Shown in pieces: positions 1 through 7,414 of a DNA stretch of 47,491 nucleotides. The DNA is from JALHMQ01 sp037441125 (GTDB lineage Bacteria; Pseudomonadota; Gammaproteobacteria; Burkholderiales; Burkholderiaceae_F): contig JBBIST010000014.1 in assembly GCA_037441125.1 (NCBI GenBank), positions 1 through 47,491 of the forward strand, given 5' to 3'. The position numbers and the translations under genes were made by a program. The notes under the pieces are model-generated. The model worked only from the letters and a program-made list of their open reading frames with translations. It did no database searches and was not told the DNA's origin. Every line of letters starts with the position of its first letter. Positions within the stretch are counted from its first letter, which is position 1.

Positions 1-326
1 GGCTGCTGGCGCAGGGCGGGCTGCCGGCGATAGAGCAGAAGAACATCGCCAAGGCGAAGCTGCTGTACGACCACCTGGACTCGACCGGCTTCTACCTCAA
101 CCCGGTGCGCAAGGAGGACCGCTCGCGCATGAACGTGCCGTTCAAGCTGCGCGACGACAAGCTCGACAGCGAGTTCCTGAAAGGCGCGCAGGCGCGCGGG
201 CTGTTGCAGTTGAAGGGCCATCGTTCTGTCGGCGGCATGCGCGCCTCGATCTACAACGCGATGCCGATCGAGGGCGTGCAGGCGCTGGTCGAGTACCTGC
301 GCGAGTTCGAGCGCCGCGCCGGCTGA
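1..326 (+). CDS. serC: Phosphoserine aminotransferase, C-terminal part (5' end outside window)
   Basis: The reading frame is open from base 3 to the TGA at 324-326 and gives about 107 residues. The tail contains GHRSVGGMRASIYNAMP followed by a helix ending EYLREFERR, which is the characteristic C-terminus of SerC, the PLP-dependent enzyme converting 3-phosphohydroxypyruvate and glutamate to phosphoserine (serine and pyridoxal synthesis). The PLP lysine and start codon lie upstream of the window. serA begins 48 bases downstream on the same strand, so the first two serine-pathway steps are adjacent. In many Burkholderiales serC is followed by pheA instead. The identity is secure; only the missing 5' part is unknown. 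Confidence 0.93.
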   Translation, partial: LLAQGGLPAIEQKNIAKAKLLYDHLDSTGFYLNPVRKEDRSRMNVPFKLRDDKLDSEFLKGAQARGLLQLKGHRSVGGMRASIYNAMPIEGVQALVEYLREFERRAG

Positions 327-374
327 ACCTTCTCTTCACGGCGCTTCTGTCGCAAGGGCAGGGCGGAGTCGAGC

Positions 375-1559
375 ATGGTCAAGTACAGGATCCTGACGCT
401 GAACAACATCTCCGCGCACGGGCTGGCGCGACTGCCGCACGACCGCTACTCGGTGTCCAAGCATGCCGAGCATCCGGACGCGATCCTGCTGCGTTCGGCC
501 GATCTGCACGCGCTGCCGATCGCCGCCAGCGTCAAGGCGATCGGCCGCGCCGGCGCCGGCACCAACAACATCCCGGTGGCCGAGATGTCGCGCCGCGGCG
601 TTCCGGTGTTCAACGCGCCGGGGGCGAACGCCAATGCGGTCAAGGAGCTGGTGCTCGCGGCGCTGCTGATCGGCGCGCGCAACCTGGTGCCGGCGCTGCG
701 CTTCGTCGCCGAACTGGCGCCGCAGGCGCAGGACTTCGAGGCGCGGGTCGAGGAAGGCAAGAAGCAGTACGCCGGCATCGAGCTGCCGCAGCGCACGCTC
801 GGCGTGGTCGGTCTGGGGGCGATCGGCGGACTGGTCGCCGAGACCGCGCTCAAGCTCGGCATGAAGGTGGTCGGCTTCGATCCGCAGATCACGGTCGACG
901 CCGCCTGGCGGCTGCACTCGGGCGTGCGCAAGGCGAACTCGATCGAGGAGCTGCTCAAGCACGCGGATTTCGTCACCCTGCACGTGCCGCTTGCCGCCGC
1001 CACCCGCCACCTGATCGACGCCCAGCGGCTGGCGGCGATGAAGCCGGGCGCGGCGCTGCTGAACTTCGCCCGCGATGAGATCGTCGACGAGGAGGCGGTC
1101 GCGCAGGCGCTGCGCGCGGGCCGTCTCAAGGCCTATCTGTGCGACTTCCCGTCGCCGCGGCTGGCCAACGTGCCCAACGCGATCGCCCTGCCGCATCTGG
1201 GCGCCTCGACCGCCGAGGCGGAGGAGAACTGCGCGGTGATGGTGGTCGATCAGGTGCGCGAGTTCCTGGAGAACGGCAATGTCGTCAACGCGGTGAACTT
1301 CCCGAACGTCGAGATGACGCGCGAGTCGCCCTGGCGCGTCGGCGTGGCCAACGCCAACGTGCCGAACATGCTTGGCCAGATCTCGACCGCGATGGCCAAG
1401 GCGGGCTTGAACATCCACAACATGATCAACAAGAGCCGCGGCGAGATGGCCTACACGCTGGTCGACGTCGACAGCCCGGTCGAGCAGAGCGTGATCGACG
1501 CCGTCGCCGCGATCGACGGCGTGCTGTCGGTGCGGTCGATCCCGGCGCCGCCGCAGTAG
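375..1559 (+). CDS. serA: D-3-phosphoglycerate dehydrogenase, short ACT-domain form
   Basis: This is a 394-residue NAD-dependent 2-hydroxyacid dehydrogenase acting on 3-phosphoglycerate, the first step of serine synthesis. The substrate-binding segment GRAGAGTNNIPV is at about 58-68, the Rossmann motif GLGAIG at 146-151, the catalytic Arg at 233 (NFARDE) and the catalytic His at 274 (PHLGAST). A C-terminal ACT-like domain (about 322-390) probably senses serine. The length fits the short SerA class of about 400 residues, not the longer bacterial forms. One oddity: the region that usually carries the catalytic Glu (DVFxxEP) reads CDFPSPRL, with no Glu. The ATG at 375 has a GGCGGAG ribosome site before it. 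The gene stands between serC and a quinone oxidoreductase whose ATG is 5 nt after this stop. Confidence 0.9.
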   Translation: MVKYRILTLNNISAHGLARLPHDRYSVSKHAEHPDAILLRSADLHALPIAASVKAIGRAGAGTNNIPVAEMSRRGVPVFNAPGANANAVKELVLAALLIGARNLVPALRFVAELAPQAQDFEARVEEGKKQYAGIELPQRTLGVVGLGAIGGLVAETALKLGMKVVGFDPQITVDAAWRLHSGVRKANSIEELLKHADFVTLHVPLAAATRHLIDAQRLAAMKPGAALLNFARDEIVDEEAVAQALRAGRLKAYLCDFPSPRLANVPNAIALPHLGASTAEAEENCAVMVVDQVREFLENGNVVNAVNFPNVEMTRESPWRVGVANANVPNMLGQISTAMAKAGLNIHNMINKSRGEMAYTLVDVDSPVEQSVIDAVAAIDGVLSVRSIPAPPQ

Positions 1560-1564
1560 ACGCC

Positions 1565-2584
1565 ATGCGCGTGTTCCAGATCCAGGACGACTGGGGCTTC
1601 GAGCATCTGCGGTTGGCCACGCGCCCGCAGCCGAAGCCCGGGCCGGGGCAGGTGCTGCTGAAGATGAGGGCGGCGTCGCTCAACTATCGCGACCTCGTCG
1701 TACCGATCCGCGGCTACGGCGCGTTCACCGGCACGTTGCCGTTGATCCCGGTCTCCGACGGTGTCGGCCAAGTGGTCGAGGTGGGTGCAGGCGTGACGCG
1801 GGTGCAGGTCGGCGACCGCGTCTGTCCGTGCTTCCATCAGGGCTGGATCGCCGGCGAGCCCGATCTCGAGCGCATGACGCGAACGCTCGGCGGACCGATC
1901 GACGGCGCGATGGCCGACTACATGTGCCTGTCCGAGCAGGGCGTGGTCAAGGTGCCGGCGCACCTGAGCGACGACGAGGCAGCGACCCTGCCATGCGCCG
2001 CGCTCACCGCCTGGAGCGCGCTCGTCACCGGCGAGGGCCTGCGCCCCGGCGCGCGCGTGCTCGTGCAGGGCACCGGCGGCGTGGCGCTGTTCGCGCTGCA
2101 GTTCGCCAAGCTCGTCGGCGCGCACGTGACTGTGATTTCCTCCAGCGACGACAAGCTCGCGCGCGCCAGGCAACTCGGCGCCGATGCCGGCATCAACTAC
2201 ACGACCACGCCCGAGTGGTCGCGACCGGCGAAGGAGCTGACCGGCGGCCGCGGCTTCGATCAGATCGTCGAACTCGGCGGCGAGAAGACGCTGCCGCAGT
2301 CGCTGCGCGCGATCCGCCCCGGCGGCACGATCTCGCTGATCGGCGTGCTCTCCGGCTCGGCGCTGGCCGCTCCGCTCGGCCTGGTGGTCACGCGCCAGGT
2401 ACGGTTGCAGGGCATCACCGTCGGCCACCGCGACGGCTTGGAGGCGATGCTGCGCGCCGTCGCCCAACATCGGTTGCGGCCGGTGATCGACCGCGTGTTC
2501 GCCTTCGCGCAGTTGCCCGAGGCGCTTTCTCATCTGAAGAGCGGCGCGCACTTCGGCAAGATCTGCATCCGTCACGACGCCTGA
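1565..2584 (+). CDS. Zinc-independent alcohol dehydrogenase / quinone oxidoreductase family protein (MDR)
   Basis: This is a 339-residue medium-chain dehydrogenase/reductase. The N-terminal GroES-like domain includes SLNYRDLVV and the PVSDGVGQVVEVG segment. A Rossmann half follows with VLVQGTGGVALFALQFAKL near residue 160 and a C-terminal HFGKICI tail typical of the family. The catalytic zinc Cys/His set of classical alcohol dehydrogenases is not evident, which favours an NADPH-dependent quinone or enoyl reductase-like activity; the substrate is unknown. The frame stays open well upstream inside serA, but homology begins only at the ATG at 1565 (MRVFQIQDDWGFEHL), 5 nt after the serA stop, so it is probably cotranscribed with serA. 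Confidence 0.82.
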   Translation: MRVFQIQDDWGFEHLRLATRPQPKPGPGQVLLKMRAASLNYRDLVVPIRGYGAFTGTLPLIPVSDGVGQVVEVGAGVTRVQVGDRVCPCFHQGWIAGEPDLERMTRTLGGPIDGAMADYMCLSEQGVVKVPAHLSDDEAATLPCAALTAWSALVTGEGLRPGARVLVQGTGGVALFALQFAKLVGAHVTVISSSDDKLARARQLGADAGINYTTTPEWSRPAKELTGGRGFDQIVELGGEKTLPQSLRAIRPGGTISLIGVLSGSALAAPLGLVVTRQVRLQGITVGHRDGLEAMLRAVAQHRLRPVIDRVFAFAQLPEALSHLKSGAHFGKICIRHDA

Positions 2585-2590
2585 AAGGCT

Positions 2591-2628
2591 GTGAGGAAGT
2601 TGTCGCGAGCGGCCCGAGGTCGCGCCGA
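2591..2628 (+). repeat. Dispersed intergenic repeat, copy 1 (partial)
   Basis: In the 65-bp gap between the MDR gene and the CobD-like gene, bases 2602-2628 (27 nt) are identical to the reverse complement of 7354-7380. Similarity extends leftward through GTGAGGAA (2591-2598), which matches GCGAGGAA of the other copy in inverted form. Sequence to the right of 2628 does not match. This copy therefore carries only one arm of the long palindrome at 7276-7394. A match this long between unrelated gaps indicates a dispersed repeat family and not chance. Confidence 0.75.
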
Positions 2629-2649
2629 TCACTGCGAGACCCGCGCCCG

Positions 2650-3615
2650 ATGAGTTTCATCGCCCTGCTGATCACGCTGCTGCTCGAGCAGGTCCGTCCC
2701 CTGCCGGCGCGCTCGACGCTCGGTGCCGCCGTCGAATCCGTGGCCGACGCCGCCGAACGCGGCATGAACGCCGGCCAACCGCGCCACGGCGCCTACGCCT
2801 GGCTGGCGCTGGTCGGCGGCGCGACGCTGGCGGCGCTGGCGATCTACGCGCTCGCCTGGCAAGTGTCGGCCTGGCTCGCCCTGGCGGTCAACGTCGCGGC
2901 GCTGTACGCGACCATCGGCTTTCGCCAGTTCAGCCATCCGATCACCGAGATCCGGATCGCGCTCGACGGCGGCGACCTCGACGGCGCGCGGCGCGCGCTG
3001 GCGCAGTGGCGCCGGCACGAGGATCCGGCCTTCGACGCCGCCGATCTGTCGATCGACGAAGTCGTTCGCCAGACGATGGAGCGCGGCTTGCTGCTGTCGC
3101 ACCGGCGCGTGTTCGGCGTGTTCTTCTGGTTCGTGCTGCTGCCGGGACCGGCAGGGCCGATCCTGTATCGCGGCGCCGAGGTCCTGGCGCGCCGCTGGAA
3201 CCGGCCGCCGGCGGCGGGCGTGAGCGCCGACCGCTTCGGCGCGTTCGCGCAGCAGGCGTTTTCGGTGCTTGACTGGCTGCCGGTGCGCCTGACGGCGATC
3301 GGCTTTGCCGTCGTCGGCGACTTCGAGGGCGCGATCTACGGCTGGCGCCAGGCCGTGCGGCGCTCGCTCGCCGTCCAGGGCCTGCCGGTCGACGATCAAA
3401 CGCTGCTGCTGGCCGCTGCCAGCGGCGCGCTCGGCGTGCGCGTGCTGGCGACGACCGAGGCGGCGCAGGTGTTCGACGAACCAGGCGAAGAAGGCGCGGG
3501 GCTCGCCGATGCCGATGCGCGCGGCCTGCACTCGGGCATCGGCCTGGTGTGGCGCGCGCTCGTGCTCTGGCTCGTCCTGCTGCTGTTGTTGTCGCTCGCC
3601 GGCTGGTTCACCTGA
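2650..3615 (+). CDS. CobD/CbiB (AmpE-like) family membrane protein
   Basis: The product is 321 residues. It starts MSFIALLITLLLEQVRPLP, the usual opening of the betaproteobacterial CobD/CbiB-like family (also annotated as regulatory protein AmpE). Hydrophobic segments lie at about 1-14, 48-90 and 158-175, with a strongly hydrophobic C-terminal segment (ALVLWLVLLLLLSLAGWF) at the end. Soluble loops include FRQFSHPITEIRIALDGGD. True CbiB makes adenosylcobinamide phosphate, but no other cobalamin gene is nearby, so that role should not be assumed. The ATG at 2650 is preceded by a dispersed repeat. The gene converges on the DUF2007 gene 18 bp away. The neighbourhood with rsgA, phhB, M48 and orn is recurrent in Burkholderiales. 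Function is unproven. Confidence 0.8.
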   Translation: MSFIALLITLLLEQVRPLPARSTLGAAVESVADAAERGMNAGQPRHGAYAWLALVGGATLAALAIYALAWQVSAWLALAVNVAALYATIGFRQFSHPITEIRIALDGGDLDGARRALAQWRRHEDPAFDAADLSIDEVVRQTMERGLLLSHRRVFGVFFWFVLLPGPAGPILYRGAEVLARRWNRPPAAGVSADRFGAFAQQAFSVLDWLPVRLTAIGFAVVGDFEGAIYGWRQAVRRSLAVQGLPVDDQTLLLAAASGALGVRVLATTEAAQVFDEPGEEGAGLADADARGLHSGIGLVWRALVLWLVLLLLLSLAGWFT

Positions 3616-3633
3616 GGCCGGTGCGCCGCACAG

Positions 3634-3942
3634 TCACGCCGGACGCGGCGTCGCGCAGCGCCAGCAGGCGCCGAACTGGGCCTCGAGCGATTCGCCGCAG
3701 CGGGCGCAGACCCAGGGCGGCGCATCGAGCGGGCGCTGCACGCTGGCGAGCAATTCGCGCGCGCGCGCTTCGTCCAGCGCATGGTCGATCCAGATCTGCG
3801 GCGCGCACTCGGGAAACGGAATGTCGCCGATCGCGCCGGCGAGCGTGGTGTTGCGCACCGTGCAGCCGATGCCGGCGGCGCGCAGCACGTTGGCGTAGTG
3901 CTCGGCCTGCAGCGGGTGCTCGCAGTGCAGCAGCAGTTTCAT
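3634..3942 (-). CDS. DUF2007 domain protein with C-terminal zinc ribbon
   Basis: This is a 102-residue soluble protein starting MKLLLHCEHPLQAEHYANVL. Residues 1-70 fit the DUF2007 fold, a small PII-like signal-transduction-type domain, including VRNTTLAGAIGDIPF and the PQIWIDHALDEARA helix. The C-terminus adds two CxxC pairs (C79/C82 and C93/C96), which should bind zinc. The frame extends upstream into rsgA, but the first sensible start is the ATG at 3942, 14 nt after the rsgA stop. It is the last gene of the M48-phhB-rsgA unit. Biochemical function is unknown. Confidence 0.82.
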   Translation of the reverse strand: MKLLLHCEHPLQAEHYANVLRAAGIGCTVRNTTLAGAIGDIPFPECAPQIWIDHALDEARARELLASVQRPLDAPPWVCARCGESLEAQFGACWRCATPRPA

Positions 3943-3956
3943 CGTTGCAGTCTTGC

Positions 3957-4952
3957 TCAGCGCGCGGTCTCGGCTGCCAGTTCGACGTAGAAAGCGTAGC
4001 GCGCGGCGCTGATTTCGTCGCCTGCCACAGCCGCGCGCACCACGCAGCCGGGCTCGCTCAGGTGACGGCAGTCGGCGAAGCGGCAGTGACCGAGAAAGGG
4101 CTCGAAGTCCGGCAGCGCCGCCGCCCGCTGCGCCAGCGACAGGTGCGCCAGGCCGAAGGCGGTGAAGCCGGGGGTGTCGATCAGGGCGCCGCCGCCGGCG
4201 AGGTCGAACCAGCGCGATGCGGTGGTCGTGTGCTTGCCGACGTTCAGGCGGCGCGAGTACTCCTGGGTGCGCGCCTGCGCATCGACCAGCAGGTTGAGCA
4301 GCGTGCTCTTGCCCATCCCCGATTGGCCCACGAGCAAGGTCACGCACCCGCCCATCGCGGCCCGCAGCCGTTCACGCGCCTCGTCCGGCGCGGCGCGCGC
4401 CGACAGCGCCAGGGTCTCCACCCCGAGCCGCTCCAGCTGCGCCAGTGCCGCGCGCGCGGCGTCGATGCCGGCGGCGACGTCGGTCTTGTTGAGCACCGCG
4501 AGAGACGCGATGCCGGCGGCGCGCGCCGCCACCAGCGCGCGCCAGACGAAGTGCGGATTGAACGGCGGCTGCGGCGCGAAAACGATCGCCACCCGATCGA
4601 TGTTGGCGGCGAGCTCCTTGACGCGATGGGCGTCGGCGCGAAACAGCAGGTTGCGGCGCGCATCGATCGATTCGATCGTCGCCTGATCACCGCTGGCGGC
4701 GCAGCGCACGAGGTCGCCGACCACGACATCGCTGCGTTTGCCGCGTCGGGTCGCGGTCAGCAGCGGCGCGTCGGCCTGCTCCTCGCTGCGGACCAGGCAG
4801 TGGCGGCCGAAGGTGGCGATCACGCGCGCGCGCAGCGCGCGATCTCGGCCGGGTGCAGGCTCATCGCTGCCCTCGGCCGCGCCGGGGATGCGCGGCGCGG
4901 CGGCCGGCACGGACACCCGGCGCGGGCCGCGGGCGCCGCCGTCAGACTTCAA
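3957..4952 (-). CDS. rsgA: Ribosome small-subunit-dependent GTPase A
   Basis: The product is 331 residues. An OB-fold N-terminus (about 40-110) is followed by a circularly permuted GTPase with G4 NKTD at 155-158, G1 GQSGMGKST at 209-217 and G3 DTPG at 259-262. A C-terminal zinc motif has C290, C295, H297 and C303 in the RsgA spacing C-x4-C-x-H-x5-C. It assists late maturation of the 30S subunit. The start is a TTG at 4952 that overlaps the phhB stop codon (TTGA), pointing to translational coupling. The first 35 or so residues are low-complexity (Pro/Ala/Gly) and less conserved, so an internal start is conceivable. Confidence 0.93.
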   Translation of the reverse strand: MKSDGGARGPRRVSVPAAAPRIPGAAEGSDEPAPGRDRALRARVIATFGRHCLVRSEEQADAPLLTATRRGKRSDVVVGDLVRCAASGDQATIESIDARRNLLFRADAHRVKELAANIDRVAIVFAPQPPFNPHFVWRALVAARAAGIASLAVLNKTDVAAGIDAARAALAQLERLGVETLALSARAAPDEARERLRAAMGGCVTLLVGQSGMGKSTLLNLLVDAQARTQEYSRRLNVGKHTTTASRWFDLAGGGALIDTPGFTAFGLAHLSLAQRAAALPDFEPFLGHCRFADCRHLSEPGCVVRAAVAGDEISAARYAFYVELAAETAR

Positions 4953-5302
4953 GCGCAGGTCGCGCCATGGCGCTGCGCGAACAGGGCATCGGCCTTGGCG
5001 GCGCAGATGAAGTCGTTCTCCGAGACGCCGCCGACCGAGTGCGTGTTGAAGCGCACCTCGCAGCGCGCGTAGGAGACCAGGAGATCCGGGTGGTGGTCCT
5101 CGCGGTGCACGACGTACGCCAGCGCATTGACGAAGGCGAGCGTCTCGTAGTAGTTGCCGAAGCGGTACTCGCGCACCAGCGCGCCCGCCTCGTGGCGCCA
5201 GTCGGGCAGCAGGCGAAGCTGCTCGGCGATCTGCGCCTCGGCCAGCGGTTCGCCTTCACGGTGGCGGCAGTGCCCCTGCAGCAGTTCGGCCAGGCTCGGC
5301 AT
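4949..5302 (-). CDS. phhB: Pterin-4a-carbinolamine dehydratase
   Basis: The product is 117 residues and of normal family length. It carries the dehydratase signature with the histidine cluster HREDHHPDLLVSYARCEVRF at about 67-86, followed by THSVGGVSENDF. PCD recycles the 4a-hydroxytetrahydropterin made by aromatic amino acid hydroxylases and may also act in folate or molybdopterin metabolism. No phenylalanine hydroxylase is in the window. The ATG at 5302 lies 14 nt after the M48 protease stop, and the stop overlaps the TTG start of rsgA by two bases, so the order is M48 - phhB - rsgA - DUF2007 in one transcript. Much longer readings of this frame upstream run through the protease gene antiphase and are not real. 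Confidence 0.92.
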   Translation of the reverse strand: MPSLAELLQGHCRHREGEPLAEAQIAEQLRLLPDWRHEAGALVREYRFGNYYETLAFVNALAYVVHREDHHPDLLVSYARCEVRFNTHSVGGVSENDFICAAKADALFAQRHGATCA

Positions 5303-5316
5303 TGCAGTCGCAGTCT

Positions 5317-6606
5317 TCAGGTCGGATTCAGTGCCGCCGCCGGCGCGCGCGGCTGCAGCAGGCGGCCGATGCGCAGCGCCGCCGGCGGGTGCGAGTCGTA
5401 GAAGGCCGAGTGCAGCGGATCGGGCGTCAGTGTGGCGGCGTTGTCCTGGTAGAGCTTGACCAGTGCGCTCGCCAGATCCTCGGCACGCGCGTGGTGGGCG
5501 GCGAAGTCGTCGGCCTGGTACTCGTGCCGGCGCGACAGCAGGCTGCCGAGCGGCGCCAGCACGAAGGTGAACACCGGCAGCACGAGCACGAACAGCACCA
5601 GCGCCAGGCCGTCGTTGCGGGCGCCGGTCTCCAGCAGCGGCTGCACGCCGAGGCCGAGGTAGAACCACGGCTGCTCGATCAGCCAGCCGAGCAGCGCCAG
5701 GAAGCCGAGGCTTGCCAGGAACGAGAAGGCGAGCCGCTTGGCGACGTGGCGCAGCTTGAAGTGCCCGAGTTCGTGCGCCAGCACCGCCTCGATCTCGGCC
5801 GGCAGCAGCCGCTCGATCAGCGTGTCGAAGAACACGATCCGCTTGGCGCGGCCGAGCCCGGTGAAGTAGGCATTGCCGTGGGCCGAGCGGCGCGAGCCGT
5901 CCATCACGAACACGCCGCGGCTGGAAAACCCGGTGCGATCGAGCAGGGCCTGGATGCGGGCGCGCAGCGCCGCATCGCGCAGCGGCTCGAACTTGTTGAA
6001 CAGCGGTGCGATCACGGTCGGATACAGCAGCAGCACGAGGGCGTTGAACGCCACCCAGACGACCCACGCGTACAGCCACCACAGCGGACCGGCCGCCTGC
6101 ATCAGCCACAGGACGATGGCCGTGATCGGCAGGCCGAGCGCCGCCGCCAGGAGGAAGGACTTCACGGTGTCGGTCAGGAACAGTGCCGGCGTCATGCGGT
6201 TGAAGCCGAAGGCCTGCTCGATGCGGAACTGCCGGTACCACTCGAACGGCAGGTCGAGCAGGCTCACCAGCAGCACCACCACGGCGACGATGCCGACCTG
6301 GAACAGCAATCCGCTGCCGAGCGGTGGCGCGAGCGCGCCGGCAAGCGCCTGCAAACCGCCGAGCAGCGTCAGCGCCACCAGCAACGCTGCGCTGGCCGCA
6401 GTGCGCAGCATGGCGAAGCGCTGACGGGCGATCGTGTAGGCGGCGGCGCGCCGGTGCGCCGCCAGGGTGACGCGCTCCTCGAACTGCGGCGGCACGCGAT
6501 CGGCATTGCGGGCCACGTGCCTGATCTGGCGCCGGGCGAGCCAGAACTTCAGCCCGACCATGAGCAGCAGAAAGGCGACGAACAGCAGCGTGAAGACGAA
6601 ATCCAT
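5317..6606 (-). CDS. M48 family (Ste24/CAAX-type) membrane metalloprotease
   Basis: The product is 429 residues from the ATG at 6606; an in-frame GTG at 6633 would add nine residues. The N-terminal membrane segment MDFVFTLLFVAFLLLMVGLK is followed by several more hydrophobic helices (about 70-90, 100-118, 150-170, 175-195). The zinc site is HELGH at 278-282, and a downstream helix pair (about 290-345) precedes the second zinc ligand region EYQADDFAAHHA. The conserved NAYFTGLG segment (245-252) is typical of the Ste24 branch. It is an inner-membrane peptidase with presumed roles in membrane protein quality control. It heads the minus-strand unit with phhB, rsgA and DUF2007, and diverges from orn over about 100 bp. 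Confidence 0.92.
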   Translation of the reverse strand: MDFVFTLLFVAFLLLMVGLKFWLARRQIRHVARNADRVPPQFEERVTLAAHRRAAAYTIARQRFAMLRTAASAALLVALTLLGGLQALAGALAPPLGSGLLFQVGIVAVVVLLVSLLDLPFEWYRQFRIEQAFGFNRMTPALFLTDTVKSFLLAAALGLPITAIVLWLMQAAGPLWWLYAWVVWVAFNALVLLLYPTVIAPLFNKFEPLRDAALRARIQALLDRTGFSSRGVFVMDGSRRSAHGNAYFTGLGRAKRIVFFDTLIERLLPAEIEAVLAHELGHFKLRHVAKRLAFSFLASLGFLALLGWLIEQPWFYLGLGVQPLLETGARNDGLALVLFVLVLPVFTFVLAPLGSLLSRRHEYQADDFAAHHARAEDLASALVKLYQDNAATLTPDPLHSAFYDSHPPAALRIGRLLQPRAPAAALNPT

Positions 6607-6708
6607 CGGCGGTCGAGGCACGCGAAGCCGCACGGGCGCGGCGGCAGTCGGGCCAATGATATCCGGCGTGCCAGAATCGCCCGATCGGCGTCAACCCTCG
6701 GACCGCTC

Positions 6709-7275
6709 GTGCACGACCTCCCCCGCGACCCCCGCTTCGACGACAGCAACCTGGTCTGGATCGACATGGAAATGAGCGGGCTCAATCCGGACTCGGACCG
6801 CGTGCTCGAAGTGGCGGCGGTGGTCACGAACTCTCAGCTCGAGGTGATCGCCGAGTCCGCGGCGCTGGTCGTGCACCAGCCGGAGTCGGTGCTGGCGGCC
6901 ATGGACGCGTGGAACACGGCGACCCACGCGCGCTCGGGACTGACCGAGCGCGTGCGCGCTGCGCGCAGCGACGAGGCTGACGTGCAGGCGCAGATGATCG
7001 GATTTCTTGCGCGCTACGTGCCGGCCGGCAAGTCGCCGATGTGCGGCAACTCGATCTGCCAGGACCGGCGCTTCATGGCGCGCTGGATGCCGGCGCTCGA
7101 GAGCTTCTTCCACTACCGCAACCTGGACGTGAGCACGCTCAAGGAACTCGGCCGGCGCTGGGCGCCCGAGGTGGTGCGTGCGTTTGAGAAGAAGAGCCGG
7201 CACGAGGCGCTGGCCGACATCTACGAGTCGATCGGCGAGTTGCGCCATTACCGCGCGCACCTGCTGAAAGTTTGA
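6709..7275 (+). CDS. orn: Oligoribonuclease (DEDDh 3'-5' exonuclease)
   Basis: The product is 188 residues from the GTG at 6709. The DEDDh residues are D19 and E21 (WIDMEMSGL), D119 (CQDRRFM), H165 and D170 (KSRHEALADI). It degrades 2-5 nt RNAs and the linear dinucleotide pGpG, the product of EAL-type c-di-GMP hydrolysis, which links it to the GGDEF/EAL gene at 11863. No ATG precedes the conserved NLVWIDMEM motif, so the GTG giving a 14-residue lead is the most plausible start. A CAGAAT hexamer at 6673-6678, preceded by TG, may be its -10 box. It converges on the cyclase gene across a long palindrome. Confidence 0.93.
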   Translation: MHDLPRDPRFDDSNLVWIDMEMSGLNPDSDRVLEVAAVVTNSQLEVIAESAALVVHQPESVLAAMDAWNTATHARSGLTERVRAARSDEADVQAQMIGFLARYVPAGKSPMCGNSICQDRRFMARWMPALESFFHYRNLDVSTLKELGRRWAPEVVRAFEKKSRHEALADIYESIGELRHYRAHLLKV

Positions 7276-7394
7276 GGCGGCGAGTAAATCTACTGCGCGT
7301 CCCGATCTCGCGCCTGCGGCTCCGCTCCGTACCCCTCTGTACGGGTCCGCTGCTCGGCGCGACCTCGGGCCGCTCGCGACGATTTCCTCGCCGC
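7276..7394. repeat. 119-bp imperfect palindromic intergenic element (copy 2 of dispersed repeat)
   Basis: The element begins directly after the orn stop and ends 20 bp before the cyclase stop. The outer arms GCGGCGAGTAAATC (7276-7289) and GATTTCCTCGCCGC (7381-7394) are inverted repeats matching at 13 of 14 positions. The inner arms are also related (CCCGAxxTCGCGCC on both sides when inverted). The centre is a perfect hairpin, CCGTAC-6 nt-GTACGG, at 7327-7344. Bases 7354-7380 repeat 2602-2628 exactly in inverted orientation. Its position between convergent genes would suit a bidirectional transcription barrier. A non-autonomous mobile or REP-like origin is equally possible. Confidence 0.75.
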
Positions 7395-7414
7395 CTCTTG
7401 GCGGGCGGCTGCGC

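Noticed and set aside
1139..1564. An upstream extension of the MDR gene into serA
   Set aside because: The residues before the ATG at 1565 are Arg/Gly-rich out-of-frame serA sequence; the family starts at 1565. This also excludes a serA-MDR fusion or frameshift.
3549..5072. A 507-codon plus-strand frame over the DUF2007/rsgA region
   Set aside because: It is opposite to rsgA, which has all GTPase motifs, and its composition is that of a GC-rich shadow frame.
5302..7275. A 657-codon open frame on the plus strand spanning the protease region into orn
   Set aside because: It is antisense to the M48 gene and consists of Arg/Gln/His-rich shadow sequence; only the part from 6709 is orn.
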